Of a stretch of DNA of 64,000 nt, positions 24,101 through 36,100 are shown piece after piece; within the stretch, counting starts at the first letter, position 1, and each line of letters starts with the position of its first letter. Made by a program: the position numbers and the translations under genes. The notes beneath the pieces were generated by a model. That model saw only the letters and a list, made by a program, of their open reading frames with translations. It made no database searches and had not been told where the DNA came from. The DNA comes from Macrocystis pyrifera (taxonomy: Eukaryota; Sar; Phaeophyceae; Laminariales; Laminariaceae): NCBI GenBank assembly GCA_031763025.1, contig JASSKH010000021.1, forward strand, positions 10,686,776-10,750,775, in the 5' to 3' direction.

Positions 24101-27100
24101 ATTGACCTTTCGACATCGTTATGACTGCGCAATATATTACACCACGAGTACCTGATGATGATCGGGTGGAGAGAAAGTGCACACAATTGGGCGCATTCTT
24201 GCGATTAACTGTTAAGACTGACGCGGTGCGGGTTGCCCTAACCATGATTCATTAGTAGTTATTTCTCGAACGTCTAGCGACACCCTTGTCTGTAACGACG
24301 CCACGAAGACCTAGGGACTGAGCGAATGTCTTTGAAGTACCAGAGCAGGACCATTCCTGGCGAGGTACCAACGGCAATTAATGCGTACTGTAGTCGCAAG
24401 CTACAAATCAACGAAAGACGACCCACTAACCCACCCTCCAACCCATCTGCGCACCCACCCACCCGCCGACCCACCCATCAATCAACCGACCCACCCATGT
24501 ACAAGCCCCCCCGCTCACCCCCCCCCCCCCCACCCGCCTAACCCACCCCAAGGTCACCAACCCACGCACTCACCCACTCACCCACCCCCCCCCCGACAAG
24601 CCCAACCACCCACCCACTCACCCTCTAACCCACACACACTCACCCACCCACCCACCCACACCCGCCCACGCTCCCATCGACCCACCCACATGTCTCATAC
24701 CATGCCGTACACAACCACAACATAACATACCATACCACCCCGTCCTATCCCAGCGCATCGCATCCCATCCCATCCTATTCCATTCTATCCCATCCTATAC
24801 CATTCCATCCCATCCCATCCCATCCCATCCCATCCCACCTACCCACCCTCCCACCTGCAAGCGCTGGAGCACTCCATCTCCCACGGGCACCGTCCTTCCC
24901 CCTCTCGTCGTCCCACCGCTGACAGCTCGTCGTCCCGTCTACGCTGGCCGTAATGACATGCGGAGCTCCTCCGGTACGGCCTACCTATAAGAGGGTGTGA
25001 GTATGGTAATGAGCAAATGCTAAGGTAGGGGTGGTCGCTTAATATTCGTTCATCTTCTTGTGTCAGGAGCTCACTGTCTCTCCCGAAACGTGGCTTCGAA
25101 GAACTTTTGTTCGCGAAACACAACCGTGGTTTTTTACCGCTAGTCCAAAACTAATGTATTCTCGTGCAAGTATCATGCTAAGCGGTACGTGCTCACTTAA
25201 GGCGCGCAACCAGCTAGAATATATTGAGCCAAAACGTGCAATCTCACTGTACAGTGTGTGCAGTACGACACACACATAGCATGGTGATTGAATGATAGGG
25301 TGTGCAATGGTTGTGGTGTAGGCTCAAACATTACACAACATCATATTCTGTTCGACAAGTACGACTGGTTGTGTAGTGTGCGCAATGCTTGGTACTTGGT
25401 AGGGGGGGGCGCAGAACCCACCTAACTGCATCTGTATGTTCTGAATGGGGCTGAGCAACCCCGGTCCTGTAGAGATTGACTGGCACGTGTATTGACCAAA
25501 GAGGCGTGCTACGATAGAGGTGGCACTTTTTGCCTTTCAAGGCAAACGTTTCTGACTGACTGGGGTCGTTAGGCCAATATTGTCGGAATATCAGTATTTA
25601 CAGCGTTTTACTATAGTTTTCGCGATATGCTTAGACTTTGGGAATGCTCATCGGATTGCACGTGTTTTTTCGCTTTTCGCTAAATCTGTTTTCTGGGTGA
25701 GGGATAGAGCTTCTGTGCAATGGCCAAGTGAGCACTGACCCTCAGAAACACTATGTGCCACCTCTACCAGAGCATGCTTCCAAACGACATGCTACGTACT
25801 CACTATCGTGCAAGGCTATAGTCGTAAGACCGTAGACCCTTACGGGGGGGGAGGTAAGTTTGTACCAGAAAAAATCCAATCCTCAGCTGAAGACTTTGTC
25901 AACATCTGTCCAATACTATTTCAGTTTAATTCGACAATCGTTAGATAGCCTAGCCAATGTGATTGCGTGTCTTGCTTGCTGGGGTATATGATTTTTCAAG
26001 CTCGGCTTTTGGGTATGCCTCAGAGCTCCCCAAGTGAGCATCCCCAGAAGGCTTAAGTGCTTCACCCCTACCGTTGCGCTCGTTGTACGTGTATGTGCAG
26101 GGTTTCCGGCGGTATTGTGCAGACAGAGTATGCGTGTTGGCTCAAAAACATCGGTGCTATATATGAATACCCTAGCTGTCGTGGTGCTTCCCATACCCAC
26201 CAGCTCGTGGACGTGCGTGATCCCGGCTGTATGCAGCCAGAGCTTCGCCGATTGTTTCAGGGGGTGCAGGTCCCATCCCAGTAGGGAACCGTTCTCGGAG
26301 CACCCCGTCAGCACCATCTCCAGAGTAGGGGCCCACAATATCACAGTCTGCAGCGGCATTAAGGCAGGAACATAGGTGAAGGGGAAACGTTAAGGCCCAA
26401 CAGTTGGCGACGGAGATTCCTGCTACGGAAGGAGGGCCACGTTTAGGCCCGCACTGTTTCAGCCGGCCATGGCCGCCCGGTCCACCGAACGAACGCCCCC
26501 TGTTTTGTTTGCAGTCTTAGGCTTTCATACCTTTCTTGTCTTGCGATATGCGCTGGGATGGTATTGTTTGTGTGCGCGGCGCCAACAGTATGTTTTCAAC
26601 TCCCATTTTGAGTGAGGAACAAAGCCAATCCCACAAAAGTAGTAGCACAATACCCCCTACCATAGCACATAGTAAGCCCATTGCTGTGTCTGGAAGTGGC
26701 CACACCAGAAAACAAACACAAAAATTGACGTTGTCATCCATATGCTAGATAATTCGCCCCGAAATAGATTTTCAGTAGGATGCAGCTCACCCTCCACGCG
26801 ACTCGCCGAATCCCTCACGGCGTTTCGCGTTTGGGAATGTCCGCCTGGTCGGCGAAAACCCAACGTGCTTCGTTTTGGCATTGTACAGATGCGGGTGTCT
26901 ACCCCTACTAGGAGCTACCCTTATGAGGCAATCGTCTCAGACCAACAGGTGAAATTTGACGTCCAACAACGGAACTCTACAGCTTGGTTCAGCATAGCAA
27001 CTTACCAGCGTACACACTCCGGGCGTCGTCGGTTGATCGGGTTTACGTTTTCTGCGACAACAGCCCTCAAAGCGAGTGGTCCGACAGACATATACGCCGA

Positions 27101-30100
27101 GTATCGCACCGTGAACAGCTACAGCAGTACTTGGAATGTTGCGAGCTGACCCGTTCGACGATAGAGGTAGCACATTTACGTAACAAAGTTTTCTAAACGA
27201 CGGGGTTCCTTAACCCAAAATCGTCGGAATGCCACGCTTGTTTCGAAAAATGACTTTTTGCATTCTTGGGCAGTGGGGTTATTCATCGGCAAGCAATTTG
27301 ATTTTTGCTGGAGTAAGTTTTTGGGTGAGGTATGGAGCTCCTTAAGGTCAAGTGAGGAGCCTCAGAAGATTCAGGGTGAACCTCTATCGTAGAACGCCTC
27401 CGCTGTCAAGTGCGACGCGTGCTACGATGGGGGTGGGCACTGACGAGGTTCCCTCAAGGGCACTGAGGAACTAAGAATGGCCAACAAAGCATTGAGGCAC
27501 GCCTTATCGCTGAAATGGGACTAGTTTAGTGTTTTACGGTGCGGAGGCCCCGGGATGGTCCATCGGGTATTCGACTTCGATGTTTTCTCACTCGGTCGGT
27601 GTTTTTGAGTGAGGCATTCTGCTGTAGAGCGTTTCAGGTTTGTAGCCGCGGAACCGATCACTGTAGGCGCACATCCTGCCGTGGCATACCTCCTACGTTG
27701 ACAACTCATTTGGGATTCCAGACCAGCGACCATAAACGCATTGACCTTAATAATATTATCAACTTTGTATGAGTACCGTGAGAGCGCACAGCAGCACGGG
27801 TATCATCACGTTAAGCCCGTGCCGTACGATGCGTTGTGCTTTTAACCCGGACATCAAGTGGCATCATCCCTTAACCACATTTTGTAGCCGTCGCTTCAAT
27901 CGACACTTTGGATCGGCGATTTCCCCCGATGAAGTCATAGGAGAGACAGCAACCTCGTTTGGGAAATCCAGAGAGGGAATTGAACTACTGAAAGTAGATG
28001 GGGACTACGGAATTAGCCACGCCCAACAACGCGGACCGCTGTCATGTTCGGGAATGGTGCCTATAAAGCACGACTTTAACGCAAGGAGTTGAACGAGACT
28101 ACCGCCTACTAAGGCGTGCCCCAAGCGCGCTACGGTAGGGGTAGCGCCTGATGTGTACGAGTTTATCTATTATAAAGATCTACACACCCTTGTCCGACTA
28201 TCGGCGTCGCGATAACATTGTAATCTAGCAAGGGCCCATAGAGAATACCATGTGCTAGATGTGCACACACATCGGTCACATCGATCACATCGGACACAAA
28301 GATATTGGGTACTTTGAGAGCTGCAATGGTTGATACATTACTTCCGCTCCAAAGTGTGACGACTACCGTAGCAAGTATATGCGACAACCTATCAGACCGC
28401 TGCAATACCGGACATATCCTGGGTTGCATCCCTGCACAACGACGTGGACTGCATGTTTGGCAAACAGAAAGATGGTTGTGTGTGTTACCGCACGATGCCC
28501 TACAGTAGTACATGCAGTAGCTCAGTGGGATTCGAACCGTAGATTGTAACTATCGCGACATACATTCCAAGCACTAAGCTAGCTCGCAGTTAGCGTTGAC
28601 TGCCATTTTAGGTCGATGGGTATGATGTATACCTCACCAGGGGAACGGTCGAGAGATTTCCCTCATTCTCATTACCCCGTTCAGTTCGGTCGGGTGCGTG
28701 GCTCTGAAACTCACTCAAAGCTGTATCTCACTAAAAAACAAAAAGTGGTTGTGATAGGTTGTTGCCTCAGCAGCAAAACGAAAACCCCCATGTCAGTGTG
28801 TATCGTGAAAAAACAAGCAGCGTAATACTTGAGTTGTTGAAATACATAAGGTAATCACTTGGCCGAGTGGCTCTGAGCGGCTGAAAAAAAGCATCTTGAA
28901 GCTACCGCCCTATTCCTGTAGCCTTGGTCACCGAAGAACATGAGGGCCGCAACCCGCTGTTTCCGCATATTGAATGGAATGCGTCGTATGCTGTGGCCTT
29001 TCAAAAATCCCGAGATTATGTGAACGGCCACAATTTAGGCCCCGAGGCCCGGCCAGAGCAATACTTGGTGCACAGCTGGCGTCTGAGACGTTCTGATGTG
29101 TGAAGTGGTACACGCTACCATAGACTACCATACGGGTACGCTTAACCCTATATGAAGCTCTTCACGCTTGAGAACCTCTATACCCCACCCAAAATGCCTA
29201 ACCTTGAGAAAAGTTGAAGGACAGTCCGGCGAACAATCCCACGACCTACAGTAGACTGCAGGTTTATACATCGAAAATGTGAAAACACAAATCCGACTTC
29301 CAGCGATATTGGGCATTTGCTCGGTGCCCTTAAGGATCCCCGTCAGCGAGAAAGACTGTGGGAAAAATGTGGAAACCCCTATCGTAGCGCGTCGTGTGCA
29401 AATATGTGCTACCATACGAAGTTTGCATGCAACTTTCCTGGGCTTGCCTTCCCTCGCATGCAAGCTTGCACGCACATGCATGCAACTTGCAGCAGTTTAG
29501 CATGCATTGTTCCGCATGCAAGCTGCACGTAAGCTGTCAACATTAACGATATAGTGTACATGATTGGTACACGTTCTGTAGCGCTTGATTTCAAACCTGG
29601 CGTGTGGGAGTCTCTTGGCGATACGTCAGTGCCGGCAAGAATTGCTTCTCGCTAGACCGTTCCTCTTCCGTGGGAAGGTCCCAAACCGTCAGCACATGAG
29701 GCCCCGAGGGGCCCAGAGAGCTGCTCGTGATCACGACGTCCTCGTCCGGAATGCTGTGGACGGCGTTAACCTGCGTTTTGGCGTGTTTTTGGTACAACCG
29801 GCAGCGAGGCCGAGGATGTGTTGCGCCTGCTTCGATGGGGGTGGGTGCGCCTACTTTTGTTCCGGGGCTCCTGACTCCAGACTCTCTATGTATACCTTAC
29901 CGTTTTTAATGTTTTTTGGAGAGAAATGGAAAGTGCAACGCGATGACCTGTTTCTGTATGCAACGAAAAACATGCCGTATGAAATACAAATGGTGTTCCG
30001 ACGATGCAACGGTTGGGTAGTCGTCGTCAGTTGAGGGGCCTAGGCAGCTCGAACTGTTTTCACTAAGTATTGCTACCCCGTCGTAGAGTACGTCGTTGAT

Positions 30101-33100
30101 ACCCCAATTTACCGTGGTCCTGCACACTATGGGCCCGCCAGAGCAAGTAAAACCTCATCAGCGCAAGCTTGAAAACTTTTTTGTGACGCGACCCCTGAGA
30201 AGTCTCGTTGAGCACAATCTGCTGCTTCGGATTTAGTGCACCGCTCCCAACTGAGCACGATTTCGTAAGGTTGAATTTGCCGGCATCCCACAAAAATGTG
30301 AGTCTTGAGACTGTGCTCGCGTTTCGTCATTTCCCAGTAGTGAGTCGATAACGTATAAAATGCGTCCCCCTTTTATTCGATTGCTGTTGTGGAGGAGTCA
30401 TTTTCTCGATTCCTTATATATTCGCAAGCAACAAAATATTGCCGATGTGTGTAGCTGTGTTTCTTTACCTTACACGCCACAATACGAAGGGCGCTCTCTT
30501 GATTTTTTTGTAAAGACGGTATTTAACGTAACAAATGCGATTCTGCGTTCATCACGATTCTCCTTTTTCCCACCGGTTGTTCGAACGGCTGTCTCGATTC
30601 GATTGATTGGAAGATACCATACGCGTTCGATGTGTGTTCCTGCGTTGCTTGGATCACGTCGCGGGATGGCCGTTAGAGCCTCGTCGTTCAGCCAACTCAG
30701 AGAGCTATTCTTGCGCTGTCAGGTGTCTTGCCATGCACCGTCATGGAATTGTTCGCTAAAGTTGCGCCGTTAAAGCCTTAAGAAGTCCGGTTATGAGATA
30801 AGTATGCCAGGTATACCACAAGCTACTCGAGCGCGTGGCCTAACGTCGCCCGTCAAAACTACCCCCGCCCCGCCTATCATGCCCTTGGCCTTCTATATTT
30901 CATGGTACGCCAAGCAATTCGTCACTTAATACTCCTGTCGGAAGCCGTTTGCATCATGCTATATCGGGGGTCCATTGTTGATAGGACCTATGGTATACAT
31001 AAAAACCTATATATTTACCTATTTTTACTAACAAAATTTGGTCCCGTTAACTATGGACCCATAGTTAATAGGACCTATGATATGCGCCGTTAAAGCCTTA
31101 AGAAGTCCGGTTATGAGATATGTATGCCACGTATACCACAAGCTACTCGAGCGCGTGGCCTAACGTCGCCCGTCAAAACTACCCCCGCCCCGCCTATCAT
31201 GCCCTTGGCCTTCTATATTTCATGGTACGCCAAGCAATTCGTCACCTAATACTCCTGTCGGAAGCCGTTTGCATCATGCTATATCGGGGGTCCATAGTTG
31301 ATGGGACCTATGGTATACATAAAAACCTATATATTTACCTATTTTTACTAACAAAATTTGGTCCCGTTAACTATGGACCCCCGTAATAGCAGCTCAATCA
31401 ACAACCGGCATGCCGGTGCAGTCAGCACGAACCTCGTGCGAGGCAAGGCTCGGTGCTCTCTTCTTCTCTTGTTCTTTACCTTTCTTTTGTTTTTCGTTTT
31501 GTGTTTCTCATGGTATGCGGTTGCCTCGACTTCTGCTAAACTCTTTCGTATATACTTCTGGCAAAAGAATGTACATGGTATACGCTGATTTCGTGTTTTT
31601 TTTCTGGGGCGTACAATCCGTTTCAGGTACTGCTGTGCGTCTTATCTTGCAGGCGTTTCTTTTCTGATGCATGCTTCCCTCCCCAGATTTATCGGAGCCT
31701 GTTCTGTGATGGCGGATTCAGTGTTGGCGGTGAGTGAATGTGAACAACAACAACAACAACAACAACAACAACGTACTGTGCAATGATATGGTACTCGGAA
31801 TGGACGAATATCGTACCGGCACACAACGTGATAGTACCGTTGAATAGCTAGCTGAGCACTGACCTGGTGAGGCTTGTAGGCCGTGTCGTGACGAAGAGAG
31901 CTGGTTATCCTTGCCAGGTCCGATCCCCCGCCAGACTCTACCCTAAAGGACGCTCTGTCGTCATCTTCCAGAGCACCGTGCCCTAGCAGGTGCACAACCT
32001 TGGCATAGACAGCAGTTCGCGCATATCAGGGCATTCACGTAAATCACTGGTACCATAGCAGGTATTAGATTACGATGGGGGGGGGGGGGGGGTATGACGC
32101 CATTATTTTCACGACTGAGTCTACGCTACCGCGCAAGTGGCTCCAAACCTCACTCAAAAATGGACTGGGAAATATTTCGTCGGCTCAAGCAGCGTAACAA
32201 CGAGGCCACGTGTGGGCGGCGCACATCGCGAGAACGAGAGACTTAGGTAAACTTTCATAACTGCAGAGGAATGAGGTAGTCACTTGACCGAGTAGCTTTA
32301 ACCGGCTGAAAATATCCGATCTCAACGTGACCCCCCCACCGGTGATTATCGATCATTCCACTACTGTATCTTTTGTTTAGGTTTCCCCGAGGGGTACGTA
32401 TCGCTCTATTTCCGTCTTGGTGGGGTGTGCCTGGAGACCACGCACTGAATTGTGGCGATTTGCTCATGTGAAAGCCGCAAGAACACATCTACACTGTACT
32501 CACTGATTGTGAGCTTTCTAAGTCGAGTATGAGGGTATTGTACACATTGTACTGCTGTGGGTTATCAAGCATTAAATATTAATAGTTTGTCCATCCTCTC
32601 GCACCGCCGTCTTCCACCTTGCGATGCCAGGATCTCACCCCTGCTGGAGGAGAGGGTGTTTTGCTACCCTCTCGTCAACAGCTGTGTGCATTGGCCGAAG
32701 GCACAGCACAACAAGAAAACTACCCTTTGGAAATTCTCGACTTCCAACCAGCCAAATCGTAAAGCATGCGTTATCCCCCATATTATAGATCGCTGCGGAA
32801 GCATGTTACCGTGAGGTGAGCAACTGCAATTACGTGAGGTTCCTCGCTTGAGGAAGTCGATACTGTTACTAAATAACCCAAAACTGACCTACGAGAAGCT
32901 GTTCATAGGCTCAATCCGATAGTCAATCCCAAGGCCTAGGCACAGCAGTAACGAAAGTAACTGTGTTATTGTGCAACGCAAGTGAGATACACTGCTGTGT
33001 GTGCCGGGTAGTACCTCAGTTGAGGCCCGGAACTTCGTCAATATATATATTTTTTTGGCTAAACAGTTGCTAGGTAGTACCGTTTATCGCTATTGTAGCA

Positions 33101-36100
33101 CGCGTCATTGTACCGAGCATGCACGATAGTCACGTTGTTTTTGTGCGCGTACGTGACTGCTCGGGTGCAAGCGTTCAGCGCATATACAAGCGGGAACCGA
33201 GGACACAATCTCCTCGGCTGGAGGAGTCGGACCGTTGTTTTGAAAACGCATGGACTTTCAACATCCGCCCTATACCGTTCGTGGTCCCCACGCCGCTTAC
33301 ACTACTTCCCCCGTGAAAGCACGCCTACTTGAGGAGTTCCGTTGGTTTTTGTACAGAGAGCATCCAATCTTCTCCAGTTCCTGGCACACAGAGGCCTGAA
33401 GTGTCGCACTCGAAACTGGCCTCTGAGAAGTCTGCGACAAACGTAAGCGCGATTCCTTGTGAACCAATCGCAGGGGCTAGGTGTACTGCGAGTAGAAACT
33501 TAACATGAGATGAGGCAGCGAGCGCATTTGGCGGCCCCTCCTGTGAAGATCTCCGTCATTCCAAATAAATCATTCTGGGAATGGAAACGCCGCAAGGCCA
33601 TGCTCCTACCTCGTTGTGTGCCCCGATGAGACCTAGCTTTTCGATGGGTGCCGGCAGATACTGCAACCGGACAACCTTGACACGACGAGGGCGGCGTCAA
33701 GGAAAGTTCAAAACGACCGTAAAAGATGTTATCGGGTAAGGTTCGTCAAGTTGTGTTGTCGTGGAATTTAGTTTTCCTTGTTGAAGTTCCATATGGGGGT
33801 TAAGATATTCCCACTGGATGTGACGAACAACGATTCTATTTGGCCATTGTCGGAGGGAAACTAGCATGTAGATAATCCGGTATGTATGCCGGCACGGCGT
33901 CAAGCAAACTTCCAAGCGATACGTACAACATATGTCTATGTACTTACCTCTGTCCCATACGTTAGGTTCGCCAGAGGTATTAGGCCGTATCGGTATAGCG
34001 GTGTGAGTTACAGCGGGAAGGGGCAGGGGCCGGCCGGGGCTAATAAAACGATTGAACGACATAACATGTAACTGCTAGTCAGTCCGCGGGAAAGCCGGGC
34101 GGGGGGGGGGGGGTCAAATAGTGTGATCAACAGATAAACAGTATATCATCTGCGACAAACCACAGCTCGGAGATGTGTGCGCTCTAATCCTGTCCAACCT
34201 ATCTACCGTCAAATAAAGTAATTAAATAGAACCACGACTTCTGTATCAAGGACCCACAGAAACGAGGATTTGTTATATCGAGTTTCGAAAATATTTCTTT
34301 CGTTCGATTTGATTTGCATCTGATTTTTAGAAAAGTGAATTACCAAACAAACGTTTTGAGTGAAGTTCGACAAGATCAAGTTCTACAAGAAGTATTTTAG
34401 GACTTCTTTTGGTCTTCGAGTTATTCAAGTCGGTGAGGTTGTCCAACTCGACGTGGGATGTTCTATGAAAACGAAGCAACCCACGCAAACTTTAGCCGTG
34501 TCGTCAACTGCTTCAGAGACGGGATCCATCGTTCCGGAGAAGCAGGCCCACAGGAGCCACCGCCGCGCGAGGTCCGACGGCCAAAACCACAGAGTAGATC
34601 ACCCGCGGAGCAGGATACGACTCCGCTAAGAAGCGTCGATGGCTGTATCCCTATCGCTGCTGCCCGCGAGGAGCTTCAGGGCTACGCCATCCCCCCCCAA
34701 GACATCCCAAGAACGATAGCCTCCTAACCGATGCCGCAAAACAATTCCCACGCTGGCCACTGCGCTCTGGTGAGGACGCGTACCGTCGTTCGCCTTGCTG
34801 GTTGCCCACGGGTGATGGTTGACCCTTTGGCGCTATTCGATTATCATAACACATAACGTCATTCCTCCATAGGACCCCAAAAAGCTTGATGGCCGTCATA
34901 GTATTCAAACAAAATCAAATTCATGTTTTGTATTCATATACAATCAAACCTTTCCTCAGTAATGCAGGTCCTAACAGCCGTAGTTGTACCAGCAGCTCTT
35001 ACTCAATTTGGCATTCCTTGGACTGAGAACAATACCAGGTACAACTCTACAATACGTATCATTCCAAGTATGTTTCCCCCCAACATATAGGTGTAGTCTC
35101 GCAGAAGGCTTGAAACGAGGCATCTAAGGTCTGCTCTATTCCGCACGTGACTTCGAAATACAGGTATGAAAGTGCACACTGTCGCTAGAAACTCGAGCAA
35201 CAGGACATACCTATCTCTCGTCAACTTCTGTGTAGGTAGATTCCGGTCGGTCTGTCGGTCGATCAGTAAGTCGATCGGTCTGTCGATCGGTCCGTCGGTC
35301 GGTCCGTCGCTTCGAGTATCTCGAAAGGAGCCCCTAGTTCTCGGCACGGTAGAAAATAGAACTCACATTAGCTCGTAAAAAAATATTACATACCAATATC
35401 CCTTACGTATATAGTACGTACCCCCCTCTTCCCCGAGCGTTGCCGTCCACCCCTAGGTGCGCCGCTAAGGGCTTGAAGTAGTGCTCGTTCTCGGCCGCTC
35501 CTCTGGTCTCATGAAGGAGTTCCATTTGAAGCATGTACTGATAACAAACGGGCGCAAGGTGGTCAGCGATGGAACCACACGTATCGATAAGTATTGTGTC
35601 GTACCACGAAGGTGATGAGTGTAGCTATCGCTGGCGATCATGAGAAACACCTGACCACAGCTAGGCTTGGGGCGGGAGAGTCACGTTAATGTATATATGT
35701 CCGAGGCGCTCAGAGCTATTCGGGCCGAGTGACTACCCAATATATTTGTAGTATGTAAGTTTTTTCGCTTTGGTTTTCCCGATTTGCAGCAAGTCCAAGT
35801 TTGAGCAAATCACGGTCCTATCCGCCCGAGCGGCCGAAACACGTCAGTAAACATGAGGGTATAGGCCTGCGACAGCACCAACAGCGGTACTATTCATACC
35901 CAGTCTTGTTGGTAGTTTCAGTCTAGTTTGCATTTGCAGGAATATTCTACACCTCCGACCTAAGCCCTCATATCGGTTTTCACAGCCAGACTGGTATACA
36001 GTACGTAAACTTTCTTTCCTTTTTTCCGATAGTTCTGCTGTTCGTACTTTGTGGCTGAAAATTGCCGGATGGGACACGTGCATGAAACTCATAACACCAC

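Larger units (their letters stand above)
24388..26200 (-). other. Intron with C-rich arrays and a TIR element
   Basis: Contains the CCCA/CCCAC and CATCC arrays (24,420-24,840) and a family-B element (25,504-25,778). No coding region supported. Confidence 0.55.
26348..29596 (-). other. Intron with dispersed repeats
   Basis: Contains a family-C repeat copy (26,640-26,890), a family-B element (27,151-27,398) and a tRNA-like repeat (28,620-28,930). ORFs at 27.5-28.5 kb show no domain. Confidence 0.5.
30311..31863 (-). other. Intron with a 320-bp tandem duplication
   Basis: Contains the duplication at 30,764-31,390 with a family-A element in each copy, and an (AAC)n microsatellite at 31,743-31,772. 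Confidence 0.6.

Noticed and set aside
24326..24725. Pro/His/Thr-rich plus-strand ORFs
   Set aside because: Translation of the C-rich simple repeats.
28163..28513. Minus-strand ORF with VVVTLWSG as a possible WD40 exon
   Set aside because: No splice sites in suitable phase, and the exons on either side already join in frame without it.
33697..34062. Minus-strand ORF ending in PNVWDR before a perfect GTAAGT
   Set aside because: The frame that reads best is closed by a stop before any acceptor, and phase disagrees with the next exon. Left out, though the donor is good.
34360..34740. Plus-strand ORFs as a gene
   Set aside because: Frames overlap, no domain, no convincing splice sites; sits inside an intron of the minus-strand gene.
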